This document shows, in pieces, positions 49,404 to 57,306 of a DNA stretch of 64,000 nt. Source of the stretch: DASSUW01 sp963792385. GTDB lineage: Bacteria > Actinomycetota > Thermoleophilia > Solirubrobacterales > Solirubrobacteraceae. Location: positions 1,116,001-1,180,000 of the forward strand of contig CAWBVZ010000007.1 in the NCBI GenBank assembly GCA_963792385.1, in the 5' to 3' direction. The position numbers were made by a program, and so were the translations under genes. How positions within the stretch are numbered: position 1 is the first letter of the stretch; every line of letters starts with the position of its first letter. The notes below the pieces were generated by a model. That model had not been told where the DNA came from. It saw only the letters and a program-made list of their open reading frames with translations, and did no database searches.

Positions 49404-49799
49404 TTGAGCGAGCCTGACACCCTTCGACGCTCGTTCCCGGCAGACCTGGCGGCACCTGCGGTGGCGCGCCACGCCCTGAAGGACTTCCTCCACACGCACG
49501 CCGCCGACCCGCGCACGCTCGCTGACGTGCTGCTCGCGGTCTCCGAGGTCGTCACCAACTGCGTCGTGCACGCCTACCGCGACCAGCCCACCGGCCGCGT
49601 GGCGCTGGAGGCCGAGCGGTCGGGGGACGAGCTGGTGCTGTCGGTGACCGACCGCGGCCGCGGGATGGCCCCGCGCACCGACAGCCCGGGGCTCGGGCTC
49701 GGCCTGCCGCTCGTCGGCCGGATCGCCCGCCGCGTCGACATCACCGCCCCGGCCGGCGGCGGGACGCTCGTGAGCATGTACTTCAGCCTGCGGGGCTGA
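49404..49799 (+). CDS. RsbW-like HATPase anti-sigma/serine kinase
   Basis: A 131-residue stand-alone GHKL ATPase: N box EVVTNCVVHAYRDQP (E-x3-N-x3-H), G1 SVTDRGRGMAP and G2 GLGLGLPLVGRIA. No histidine-kinase dimerisation domain. This is the RsbW/SpoIIAB class that binds SigB/F-type sigma factors and phosphorylates anti-anti-sigma (STAS) proteins. A SigB/F-type factor is encoded 18 kb away at 31244; whether they are partners is open, and no STAS gene lies next to either. TTG start, probably leaderless. Confidence 0.85.
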   Translation: MSEPDTLRRSFPADLAAPAVARHALKDFLHTHAADPRTLADVLLAVSEVVTNCVVHAYRDQPTGRVALEAERSGDELVLSVTDRGRGMAPRTDSPGLGLGLPLVGRIARRVDITAPAGGGTLVSMYFSLRG

Positions 49800-49805
49800 C
49801 GGGCG

Positions 49806-50942
49806 CTACAGGTCGTACGGGTACTGCGTGAGCGTCTCGCTCCCGTCCTCCGTGATCAGCAGGAGGTCTTCGAAGCGCACGCCATTGATGTCCTCGAGGC
49901 CTTCGATTCCGGGCTCGATCGCGATCACGTCTCCGGCGACGAGGGTCTCGCCGGATCCGAGCCCGAGGCCTGGAGGCTCGTGTACCTCGAGGCCGACGCC
50001 ATGGCCGAGGCTCCAGTAGAACCCGTGGGTGAGGGTCTGGCCGGGTGTCCGCGTCCGCTGGGTCGGATAGCCGGCGCGCTCGACGACGTCGGCTGCGGCT
50101 TCATAGAGAGCCTGGCCGGTGATCCCGGGCCGCGCGGCGGAGCGCGCGGCCTCCAGCGACTCGCGGACGATGTCCCGCAGCTCAGCGACCGCGCCCGTGA
50201 CCTGCCCTCCGACGAACGTGCGCGTCATGTCGGCGCAGCAGCTGCTGGCCTCGTCCCGCGGCCACAGGTCGACCACGACCGGCAGGTCGGCAGGCAGTGG
50301 CCCGGAACCGGGATCGTGCCCGCCGTCTGACAGCGCCGAGACGACCATGATGTCCGGGGGCGCCGGCGCACCCGTCGCAGCGCACGCGGCGCGGATCGCC
50401 GCGCGGACCATCTCGGCCGTCAGTGGCTCGCCGTCGCGGTACAGGTGACCTCCCTCTCGATCGGCACCATGGATGAGCTCGTCCGCGACGGCTATGCCGG
50501 CCTCGGCGGCGCGCTGGGCGCGGCGGATGCCGGCGAGCTCCGCCGGCGTCTTGACGCGCCGGCGGGCTTCGAATGTGCGGCCGTCGACCTCGATGGCGAT
50601 GCCCGCGGCGCGCAGCCGATCGGCGACCACCACCGCGAGGTCGCCCGGGACGATGGCGTCCTCGACTCCCCACTTTCGGACCGCCCGGATCAGGGTCTCG
50701 AGGTCGGCCTCATCGCGCGACATGCCCTGCTCGAGGAGGTCGAAGAAGCCGGCGTCCTCCCAAGTGAGCAACTCCGCTCCCGGCAGCGCCTCGGCGATCC
50801 GTGCGATCTCGAGCGTGCTGGTCAGCACCGAGGCCTGGCCATCACGCGCCATGAACAGCAGTGGGTCCACGATCGCGAGCGGGACCTCGTGCCGCATCGA
50901 GGGATACCGGATCGTGTCGCCGTACAGGAGGATGGTCGCCAC
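49806..50942 (-). CDS. M24-family metallopeptidase (Xaa-Pro aminopeptidase-like)
   Basis: A 378-residue cytoplasmic pita-bread enzyme. The N-terminal creatinase-like domain covers ~1-150; the C-terminal domain has metal ligands in VVVDLWPRDEASSCCADMTRTFV (two Asp), LGHGVGLEVHEPP (His), IAIEPGIEG (Glu) and VRFEDLLLI (Glu). These are the five ligands of the M24 dinuclear site. Substrate probably X-Pro peptides, but creatinase-like chemistry cannot be excluded. GTG 50942 is chosen; frames upstream overlap the next gene. Terminates 6 bp from the convergent anti-sigma gene. Confidence 0.9.
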   Translation of the reverse strand: MATILLYGDTIRYPSMRHEVPLAIVDPLLFMARDGQASVLTSTLEIARIAEALPGAELLTWEDAGFFDLLEQGMSRDEADLETLIRAVRKWGVEDAIVPGDLAVVVADRLRAAGIAIEVDGRTFEARRRVKTPAELAGIRRAQRAAEAGIAVADELIHGADREGGHLYRDGEPLTAEMVRAAIRAACAATGAPAPPDIMVVSALSDGGHDPGSGPLPADLPVVVDLWPRDEASSCCADMTRTFVGGQVTGAVAELRDIVRESLEAARSAARPGITGQALYEAAADVVERAGYPTQRTRTPGQTLTHGFYWSLGHGVGLEVHEPPGLGLGSGETLVAGDVIAIEPGIEGLEDINGVRFEDLLLITEDGSETLTQYPYDL

Positions 50943-50953
50943 GGACGGACAGC

Positions 50954-52210
50954 CTAGGGCGCGATCGACTGCAGCAGCCTCCTGTCGGCGTACCGAGCGA
51001 CCAGCCCGCCCGTCTCGAACCCGATGTTCATCGCGCTGCGGAAGTGGATGCCGCAGTAGATGCGCGAGATGCCTTCGTCGTGGGCGGCTGTGCTGAACCG
51101 CTTGTAGGTTCGCGTCTCCCCGTTGGGGCTGGTGACGCTGAACGTGTGTCGATCGCCGAGCTCGCGGGCGAGCGTGGTCGCCGCCGCGGCGGCGGTGGCG
51201 GCGTGCGTCGAGTCGTACTCGGGGAACGGCGGCGTGACGCACAGCGAATCCCAGTTCTCGTCGCCGCGAGTGGCTCGGTTCCCGTCGTCGTCGCCGGCGC
51301 GGATCGCCGTGATCGGGCGCCAGTAGCTGAAGCGGTACTTCGTGTCAAAGCTGGCGATGACGGTGTCCGCCAGAGAGATGTTGAGCACCGCGAGCGTGCG
51401 CGCCGCGCGCCACTCGCCCGCCGACCGGTCGGCGAGGCCCTGCTGCGCGGCCAGGTTCCACTCCTTCGCGGCGGCGTCGTACCAGAACCGGGCGGTGCGG
51501 GTCTGGCGCTCGGTGCGCGCCGTGCTGCTGCGAGAGCCCAGCGCCTTCACCTCGTTGTAGTCGCTCGTGTACCGGCGGCTCTTGACCGCGGGCGGCGCCG
51601 GCGGGCGGAACTGGGCGGCGCGGTTCAGTGCGAAGGGCGGCAACTCGCCCCAGCCCGCCCCGATGACGATGTTCAGCGGCGGCGTCAGCTGGTACACGCC
51701 CGAGCGGGCGGGGCCTGGCGTGTAGGGCTTGGTGAGCGCCGCGACGAGGTCGTCGGAGCTCCGGCGGGTGAGGATCGCGGCGGCGGCCGCCTGTCCCGTC
51801 TTGATGCCTGCGTCCTTCGCGGTCCCGTCCGGGACCGTTGACAGGGCCTTGTCGTACTCGGCATCGACCGATGCCGCGGCCTGGGGGACGAGCTTGACGA
51901 GCGTGTCGTGCGCGGCGGCGGCCACGGCCGCGGGCACCGATGCCCGCCGGGCCGAGCCGTAGTACTCGTACGGCTGATACCGCGGGTCGATGGCGTTGAG
52001 CGCATCGTGGACGGCGATCTGCGTGACCGCCAGCGTGTACGTCTGCGGTCCGGGAGCGAGGTTCGCGGCGACGACGCTCGACGCAAAGGTGTTCCAACCG
52101 GCAACCGGACTGCGGTTGGCGCGGGCGCTGGTCGCCGTCAGAGCTGCCGCGGCCAGGAGCGCCGCCACGAGAGCGGTCGCGAGCAGGCGCAAACGCGCTG
52201 TTGGGTGCAT
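50954..52210 (-). CDS. Secreted vanadium-dependent haloperoxidase/PAP2-type phosphatase
   Basis: A 418-residue exported protein; ATG 52210 follows an AAGGAG site and starts a signal peptide (residues ~6-31). The PAP2/vanadium-haloperoxidase active site is present: KYRFSYWRPITAIRAG, PPFPEYDSTHA (in place of PSGHA) and SRIYCGIHFRSAMNIG. These segments bind vanadate or phosphate. Actinobacterial relatives are annotated as vanadium-dependent haloperoxidases, though activity is often undemonstrated. A clear promoter with an embedded inverted repeat lies upstream. Followed after 11 bp by the M24 gene on the same strand. Confidence 0.87.
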   Translation of the reverse strand: MHPTARLRLLATALVAALLAAAALTATSARANRSPVAGWNTFASSVVAANLAPGPQTYTLAVTQIAVHDALNAIDPRYQPYEYYGSARRASVPAAVAAAAHDTLVKLVPQAAASVDAEYDKALSTVPDGTAKDAGIKTGQAAAAAILTRRSSDDLVAALTKPYTPGPARSGVYQLTPPLNIVIGAGWGELPPFALNRAAQFRPPAPPAVKSRRYTSDYNEVKALGSRSSTARTERQTRTARFWYDAAAKEWNLAAQQGLADRSAGEWRAARTLAVLNISLADTVIASFDTKYRFSYWRPITAIRAGDDDGNRATRGDENWDSLCVTPPFPEYDSTHAATAAAAATTLARELGDRHTFSVTSPNGETRTYKRFSTAAHDEGISRIYCGIHFRSAMNIGFETGGLVARYADRRLLQSIAP

Positions 52211-52250
52211 CGGGGGACTGTCTCCTTCGAGCAAGTTGATAACTACGATC

Positions 52251-52287
52251 CATAGTCATCTAACACTATGGAACATAGTCATGTCAA
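52251..52287 (-). promoter_or_regulatory. Promoter with ACTATG-CATAGT operator in its spacer
   Basis: On the minus strand: TTGACA (52287-52282), an 18-bp spacer, TTAGAT (52263-52258). The spacer contains the perfect inverted repeat ACTATG-ttc-CATAGT (52265-52279). A further CATAGTCAT half-site at 52251-52259 repeats 52274-52282 directly. A repressor bound here would block RNA polymerase. It serves the haloperoxidase-like gene. Confidence 0.65.
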
Positions 52288-52394
52288 GACGCGAGCAGAT
52301 GCGGACGCGCCAGACCGCTGCCGGGCGGACTGGACAAATAGGCAGCCGGCTCCGGCGCGCAGCGTCATAGGCTTGAGCACCGCCGCGCGCTGAA

Positions 52395-53606
52395 GTGCGC
52401 GCCGCATTGTCTGCCTCCGATCCCAAGGGAGCTCCCCTGCCGTCCGTCAGAACCCACCGTCGCGCCTGGTCCGCGCTTCCCGTCGTCGCGCTCGCAGTCG
52501 CCGCCATGGCGATCCCTGCAGTAGCCGAGGCGAAGAGCGGCCCCAAGCTCACCGTCATGACCCGCAACCTGTTCCTCGGCGCCGATCTCTCGCCCGCAAT
52601 CGGCGCGACGAGCATTCCGGCGGCCATCGACGGCTCCGGCGTCATCTGGAACGAACTCCAGAGCACGAAGTTCGCCGAGCGCGCTGCGCCGCTCGCGCGC
52701 GAGATCAAGCGGTCGAAGGCAGATCTGGTCGGCCTTCAGGAAGTGGCGCTGTGGCGGAAGCAGACGCCGTCGGACGGCGGCGCGCCGCCGATCAGCCCGA
52801 TCGCAGGCGCCAAGGCGGCCACCGTGGTCGAGCAGGACTTCCTGGCGATCCTGCGCAAGGAGCTGAAGCGAGCGGGCGCCAAGTACGACGTCGTCGTGGT
52901 GCAGAACGAGTTCGACGCCGAGCTACCCGTTGACGTCGACGGCTCGGACGCGACCGGCACCGGTCCCCTGGCCTCGGCCGGCGCCGACTTCGACGCCCGG
53001 CTCACGATGCGTGACGTGATCCTGGTCCGGAAGGGCAGCAAGCTCAAGCTCGGCAAGAAGCGCAAGGGTCACTTCAACACCCGGTACGAGCCCAACGTCG
53101 GCGGCCTGGTGATCCCGGTCGATCGCGGCTGGGCCTCGGTCGAGGTCAGCAAGAAGTCGGGCTCCGGCAAGAAGGGCAAGACTCGCCGGTTCCGCTTCGT
53201 CGACACCCACCTCGAGGCCTTCGGCGACCCCGCGATCCGCGAGGCGCAGGCGAAGGAGCTGACCAAGGGGCCGCTCAAGACCCGCACGCAGGTCATCCTG
53301 GTCGGCGATCTCAACTCGGGCATCGCCCGCCACAACGAGCCCGAGCAGCCCGGCGACGATCTCGCCTTCAAGGCGCTGGCCGGCTTCGGGATGCACGACA
53401 ACGGCGCGGTGCAGAGCTGCTGCTACCCGAGCCTGTTCGACCCGGCCGGGATCTTCGACCACACGGTCGATCACGTCCTCACGAAGCCGAGCCTCAAGAC
53501 TGCGAAGTCATTCGTGACGGGACACACTCCGGGCGAGCGAACCGCGTCGGGCCTGTGGCCGTCCGATCACGGCGGAGTCGTCAGCACGGTGCGGCTGAAG
53601 AAGTAG
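52395..53606 (+). CDS. Secreted endonuclease/exonuclease/phosphatase-family hydrolase
   Basis: A 403-residue exported EEP-fold protein. The signal peptide lies at ~21-46 (HRRAWSALPVVALAVAAMAI, cleaved near AEA-KSG). Catalytic segments in order: MTRNLFLGADL, DLVGLQEVALW (Glu metal ligand), FVDTHLEAFGD, ILVGDLNSG (Asp/Asn), TVDHVL and SDHGGVVS (final Asp-His). Such proteins cleave nucleic acids, sphingomyelin or phosphoinositides. The GTG start at 52395 is the first possible; the mature part is secure. Confidence 0.87.
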   Translation: MRAALSASDPKGAPLPSVRTHRRAWSALPVVALAVAAMAIPAVAEAKSGPKLTVMTRNLFLGADLSPAIGATSIPAAIDGSGVIWNELQSTKFAERAAPLAREIKRSKADLVGLQEVALWRKQTPSDGGAPPISPIAGAKAATVVEQDFLAILRKELKRAGAKYDVVVVQNEFDAELPVDVDGSDATGTGPLASAGADFDARLTMRDVILVRKGSKLKLGKKRKGHFNTRYEPNVGGLVIPVDRGWASVEVSKKSGSGKKGKTRRFRFVDTHLEAFGDPAIREAQAKELTKGPLKTRTQVILVGDLNSGIARHNEPEQPGDDLAFKALAGFGMHDNGAVQSCCYPSLFDPAGIFDHTVDHVLTKPSLKTAKSFVTGHTPGERTASGLWPSDHGGVVSTVRLKK

Positions 53607-53619
53607 GCAGGTCTGCCAC

Positions 53620-53645
53620 CCGGCACCAGCGCTTGCTGGTGCCGG
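53620..53645 (+). terminator. Hairpin terminator after EEP hydrolase gene
   Basis: CCGGCACCAGC (53620-53630), loop GCTT, GCTGGTGCCGG (53635-53645): an 11-bp perfect stem 13 bp after the stop, in a convergent gap, without a U-tract. Probably works in both directions. Confidence 0.75.
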
Positions 53646-53657
53646 GCCGTGGGCGCG

Positions 53658-54308
53658 CTAGCCGGCGTGGGTGAGGTCGCCGGATCCGTCGACCTGCTGC
53701 GTCAGGGCCGGGTTGCCGTGGTAGCGCACGTCGCCCGAGCCCGCGACGCTGACGTCGAGCCGCTCGTCGGCGCGCACGTCGACGTCGCCTGAGCCGTGCA
53801 CGCTCACGTCCGCCTCGCGCGCCGCGAGGCTCGCGAGATCCGCGTCGCCTGAGCCGCTCAGATCGATTGCGACCAGTCCGGCCGTGCCCGCGAGCGCGAT
53901 GTCGGCCGAGCCGTGCGAGCTCACCTCGAACGCGTCCGTGTCGATGCCGGCGGCGGCGATGTCGCCCGACCCGGAGGCATCGATGCCAGTCAGCTTCGGC
54001 ACCGAGAGCTCGACGACGACGTCATTCCCACCGAAGCCGTGGTGGTCGAATGAGAGGTGCAGCGTGCCGTCGGTCACGTCGGTGCGGACGTCGTTGATCA
54101 CCTTCTCGCCGGCGCTGACCCGCACGCGCTGCGACTCGCCGACATGCAGCCGCACGTCGACCGAGCCGCTGTTGTCGATGCGCGTGAAGTCGGCGACGTC
54201 GCGCGTCTGGGAGGTGCGCGGACCGTCGTCGCCGACGGAGCAGCCTGCGACCGCCAGGGCGGCAAGCGCAGCGGGGAACAGGAGGAGGGCGCGGCGCGGG
54301 GAGGGCAT
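53658..54308 (-). CDS. Lipoprotein with head-GIN (DUF2807) domain
   Basis: A 216-residue exported lipoprotein: signal sequence ending in lipobox LAVAGC, then a right-handed beta-helix-like head-GIN domain made of repeated GSGD/GSAD turns (IDASGSGDIAAAG, SSHGSADIALAG, DLSGSGDADLAS, VHGSGDVDV, VAGSGDVRYHG). Members are common surface proteins of unknown function, often called putative auto-transporter adhesin heads. The next gene, a PadR regulator, is divergent. DUF2807 genes are frequently linked to PadR/DUF1700 modules, which fits here. Confidence 0.85.
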   Translation of the reverse strand: MPSPRRALLLFPAALAALAVAGCSVGDDGPRTSQTRDVADFTRIDNSGSVDVRLHVGESQRVRVSAGEKVINDVRTDVTDGTLHLSFDHHGFGGNDVVVELSVPKLTGIDASGSGDIAAAGIDTDAFEVSSHGSADIALAGTAGLVAIDLSGSGDADLASLAAREADVSVHGSGDVDVRADERLDVSVAGSGDVRYHGNPALTQQVDGSGDLTHAG

Positions 54309-54427
54309 GGCACCACGCTAGGCGCGGCGGGCCGCCCGCGCAGGGGAGGTTCCAGGCCAGCGCAGCGGCGGGCCGCCCGTGTTCGAGGGGTGGGGCTGCC
54401 CTCAGCGTCGGTGCTCCGCGGTTGACA

Positions 54428-54448
54428 GTACTACGCTTCACGTAGTAC
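54428..54448. promoter_or_regulatory. GTACTACG-n5-CGTAGTAC inverted repeat (putative PadR operator)
   Basis: A perfect 8+5+8 inverted repeat 28 bp before the PadR ATG, directly following a TTGACA -35 box (54422-54427). The repeat therefore covers the -35/-10 spacer, the right position for autorepression. Confidence 0.6.
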
Positions 54449-54476
54449 CGTCGCCAACAGATGACCGGACCGGCAC

Positions 54477-54812
54477 ATGGATAAGAGCCAGCTGCTGCGC
54501 GGTGCCCTCGACGGCGCCGTGCTCGCGGTCACGTCGGAGGAGGACGCATACGGCTACGACGTCCTGCGACGCCTCCGCGGCGCCGGGCTCGCCGAGGTCG
54601 GCGACGCCTCCGTCTATGGCACCCTGCGCCGCCTTTACTCCGCCGGAGCGTTGACTTCGTACATGGTGCCCTCCGAGGAAGGGCCGGCCCGGCGCTACTA
54701 CGGCATCACCGACCGCGGGCGCGACCAGCTCGCCGAGGCGCGAACGGTTTGGCACGAGTTCTCGCAGGCGCTCGGCGCCCTGCTCGACGAGAAGGTGGAG
54801 TCACGCGCATGA
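54477..54812 (+). CDS. PadR-family transcriptional regulator
   Basis: A 111-residue winged-helix regulator: AYGYDVLRRLRGAGLAEVGDASVYGTLRRLYSAG is the PadR helix-turn-helix core and ARRYYGITDRGRDQLAEA the wing. The short C-terminal helix places it in the PadR-s2 type. Its stop overlaps the next gene's ATG (ATGA). PadR proteins respond to phenolics, lipids or drugs and repress the adjacent membrane protein gene. An inverted repeat in the promoter supports autoregulation. Confidence 0.92.
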   Translation: MDKSQLLRGALDGAVLAVTSEEDAYGYDVLRRLRGAGLAEVGDASVYGTLRRLYSAGALTSYMVPSEEGPARRYYGITDRGRDQLAEARTVWHEFSQALGALLDEKVESRA

Positions 54813-55729
54813 CTACCGGCACGGTTCCCCAGGACGTGAAGGCCTATCTCGACGCCGTCCGCGCCCGCCTCGACGACATCCCGGCCGAGGAGCGCGACGA
54901 CCTGCTGGCGGACGTCGAGCCGTCGATCCTCGACAGCACCGAGGAGAGCGACGCCCCCGTCGAGGTGCGGCTCGGGCCGCCGGACTCCTTCGCCGACGAG
55001 CTCCGCGCCGCCGCCGGCCTACCGCCACGTGCAGAGCCCACCGACGACGCACCGAGGCGTGGCCTGCGGGAGCGCGTCGCCGCGGCCGACGCGTACTTCA
55101 CGACGAGCCCGGCCACGCGCTGGATGCGCGAGCTCGCCCCGCTCTGGTGGGTGCTTCGAGGCGTCGTCGCCGTCGGCCTCGTCGAGATCCTCTTCAGCCG
55201 ATCGATCTTCAGCGGACCGGACAGCTACGCGATCCTGGTGGCACTCGCCATGGCGCTGACCGCGAGCGTGTCCGTCGCCATCGGCCTCCGCCGCCCGCGT
55301 CGCACCGCGGCGCTCGTCGTCGTCAACGTCGTGCTGGCGCTAGCGACGGTCCCCGTGATCTCGGACACCATCAGCCATGGACGCAGCGCCGTGATCAACA
55401 ACGGCGTCGAGACCGCCACCGCGACGGAAGTCGCACCGGCCGGGCTCGTCTACAACGGCGCGCCCGTGCAGAACATCTACGCATTCGACCGCCAAGGCCG
55501 GCTGCTCCAGGACGTCCGCCTCTTCGACCAGGACGGGCAACCGCTAGAGATCGGCGCCGACCCCACGGACCCGAGCCGCCGCACGGTGCAGACCCGGGCC
55601 GGGAAGCCCGCCTTCAACTCGTTCCCCATCCGCTACTTCGAGCCCGGCACGAGGCGCGTCGCCCACCCCGCCGCCGGAACGCCCGTCCACCCCAGCCCGC
55701 TGGCCACCAAGCCGCTCAGCACGCCCTAG
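54809..55729 (+). CDS. HAAS-domain membrane protein (PadR partner)
   Basis: A 306-residue protein. The N-terminal ~80 residues (VKAYLDAVRARLDDIPAEERDDLLADVEPSI, LGPPDSFADELRAAAGLP) match the HAAS signalling domain found with PadR-linked DUF1700/DUF1707 proteins. Three membrane helices follow (~110-190). The C-terminal ~120 residues are an external domain of unknown fold (YNGAPVQNIYAFDRQGRLLQDV). The HAAS domain probably contacts PadR, so this may be a membrane sensor for the regulator. Start ATG 54809 overlaps the padR stop. Confidence 0.78.
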   Translation: MTTGTVPQDVKAYLDAVRARLDDIPAEERDDLLADVEPSILDSTEESDAPVEVRLGPPDSFADELRAAAGLPPRAEPTDDAPRRGLRERVAAADAYFTTSPATRWMRELAPLWWVLRGVVAVGLVEILFSRSIFSGPDSYAILVALAMALTASVSVAIGLRRPRRTAALVVVNVVLALATVPVISDTISHGRSAVINNGVETATATEVAPAGLVYNGAPVQNIYAFDRQGRLLQDVRLFDQDGQPLEIGADPTDPSRRTVQTRAGKPAFNSFPIRYFEPGTRRVAHPAAGTPVHPSPLATKPLSTP

Positions 55730-55761
55730 CGATCACGGCGCGATGAGTTTCGCCCCGTCGG

Positions 55762-55791
55762 GCGGTTCCTAACTTCGATGATGCGAACCGC
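55762..55791. promoter_or_regulatory. GCGGTTC-n16-GAACCGC inverted repeat
   Basis: Two perfect 7-bp half-sites separated by 16 bp, ending 20 bp before the DHFR-like gene. Possible operator; weak evidence. Confidence 0.3.
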
Positions 55792-55811
55792 TTCAACGAG
55801 AGGGACTGCTG

Positions 55812-56411
55812 ATGGCGAAGGTTCTCGTGGGGATCACGACGTCGATCGACGGATACATCACGGGCCCGAACGACGGCCCCGGCAACGGACTCGGCGACGG
55901 CGGCGAACGGCTGCACCATTGGGTGTTCGGCGGCCCATGGACCTACGCCGACGAGGCCCGGGGCGAGGCGACCGGTGCGGACGCGGCGTATCTCGCAGAC
56001 GTCACCTCCAGGATCGGCGCGAGCATCGGCGGACGCTGGACCTACGAGGCGGCGCGCCACTGGGGCGACGAGAACCCCTCGGAGATGCCGTTCTTCATCG
56101 TTACTCACCGGCCCGAGGAACAGCCCGAGGGCGACGCGTTCACGTTCGTGTCCGGAGTCGAGGCTGCGGTCGAGCGCGCCCGCGAGGCGGCGGGCGGCAA
56201 AGACGTCTACATCATGGGCGGAGCGGACGTCATCCGCCAAGCGCTTGCCGCCGGGCTGGTCGACGAGCTGACGATCATCACCGCGCCGGTCGTGCTCGGC
56301 GGCGGCAAGCGGCTGTTCGAGGGGTTCTCACAGTCGCTGGAGCTGGAACACATCGGGGTGCGGCAGTCGCCCTTCGCGACGTTCGTCGACTACCGCGTGA
56401 AGGCCGCCTGA
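55812..56411 (+). CDS. Dihydrofolate reductase-like (RibD C-terminal) family protein
   Basis: A 199-residue single-domain reductase: VLVGITTSIDGYITGPNDGPG at the start, GKDVYIMGGADVIRQALAAGLVDEL for NADPH binding, ITAPVVLGGGKRLFEGF near the end. This is the YyaP/YwjB branch of the DHFR superfamily, with uncharacterised substrates (not classic folate reductase: the catalytic acidic residue of DHFR is not obvious). It is monocistronic with a possible inverted repeat upstream. Confidence 0.88.
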   Translation: MAKVLVGITTSIDGYITGPNDGPGNGLGDGGERLHHWVFGGPWTYADEARGEATGADAAYLADVTSRIGASIGGRWTYEAARHWGDENPSEMPFFIVTHRPEEQPEGDAFTFVSGVEAAVERAREAAGGKDVYIMGGADVIRQALAAGLVDELTIITAPVVLGGGKRLFEGFSQSLELEHIGVRQSPFATFVDYRVKAA

Positions 56412-56579
56412 CTAGCGCACACCCGGGGCGGCGATGCGCGTCGCGAAGCTGCGCAGCCGGCGCGATCGGCGGGGCTCGGCGGACTCCGTGATGGTGGGGC
56501 GGCTGATGCGGCGCGCGGCGTCCGCTTCGCGGATGCGGTCGGTGGTGATGGCGGTGACGACGAGGCGGGCGGTGTACAT
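56412..56579 (-). CDS. Small basic protein of 55 residues, hypothetical
   Basis: An open frame ATG 56579 to TAG 56412 with a good AAGGAG ribosome site 5 bp before the start. The product begins MYTARLVVTAITTDRIREAD and is Arg-rich (~12 Arg) with no Lys, Cys or Trp. It lies immediately 3' of, and convergent with, the DHFR-like gene. I recognise no family. The clear ribosome site is the main argument for a real gene. Confidence 0.5.
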   Translation of the reverse strand: MYTARLVVTAITTDRIREADAARRISRPTITESAEPRRSRRLRSFATRIAAPGVR

Positions 56580-56657
56580 GCGGGGCTCCTTGACGGGGTG
56601 ACTCGGTGAGAGTCGCCGCCGGCGGTTGTCGCCAGATTGCCGCGGGCTATCCGCGCC

Positions 56658-57197
56658 CTATGCAGGCGGCCACGGAAGGCGCACCGGCAGATAGTCGCCG
56701 GGCCAGTCGGCGTACGCCACGTCGCCGTCGTCCGTCTCGATGGCGGCGGACGCACCGTACTTCGCCGCGACCTCGCTCACCGGGTAGCGAAGTCGCTCAA
56801 CCTCGGGCCTCAAGCCGATCATGAGAATCGCGCACGGCCCGTCGCCGGCGCCGACAATGATGTGGTTGGTGCTGGGCGGACAGTGGAAGTAGTCCCACTG
56901 CCGTAGCGGTCGTTCCTGCTCCTCGACGATCAGCGTGCACTCGCCGACGAGCACGAGAAAGCCTTCCTGCCCGCTCTCCGCGTGGTAGAGCGCGTTCGGC
57001 TGGCCGGGCCAGACGACGCGAACGTTGACGCCGATGTCGCCGAAGGGCGACTCCTGCGACTCCAGCGGGTACACCGCGCCGCCCTTCTCGTCGTTGCGCA
57101 CCGCCAACGCGTCCCCGAGGTTGAGGACGAACCAGCCATCCGAGGTGATCAAGCGGCCGTACGGGGTCTCTCGCGAGCTTGCTTCCTTCACGGGCAT
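56658..57197 (-). CDS. Cupin-domain protein
   Basis: A 179-residue protein with a single cupin (~50-135): NALYHAESGQEGFLVLVGECTLIVEEQERPL and WDYFHCPPSTNHIIVGAGDGP. The metal-binding His/Glu/His pattern is recognisable (H in YHAESGQE, H in FHCPP/NHI). The C-terminal ~40 residues are an acidic tail typical of uncharacterised cupins (AAKYGASAAIETDD, DYLPVRLPWPP). An AGGAGG site precedes the ATG. Function unknown; similar proteins are annotated as mannose-6-phosphate-isomerase-like or dioxygenase-like cupins. Confidence 0.85.
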   Translation of the reverse strand: MPVKEASSRETPYGRLITSDGWFVLNLGDALAVRNDEKGGAVYPLESQESPFGDIGVNVRVVWPGQPNALYHAESGQEGFLVLVGECTLIVEEQERPLRQWDYFHCPPSTNHIIVGAGDGPCAILMIGLRPEVERLRYPVSEVAAKYGASAAIETDDGDVAYADWPGDYLPVRLPWPPA

Positions 57198-57306
57198 TCG
57201 TCCTCCTCGAGTGTCAGGCGCGACGAGGCTAGTCGCAAGTGGCCAACGTTCGCCCGGGGCCGGGGGTCATTCCCGCCGACGAGCCCACTACCCGGAGGGA
57301 ATCACG

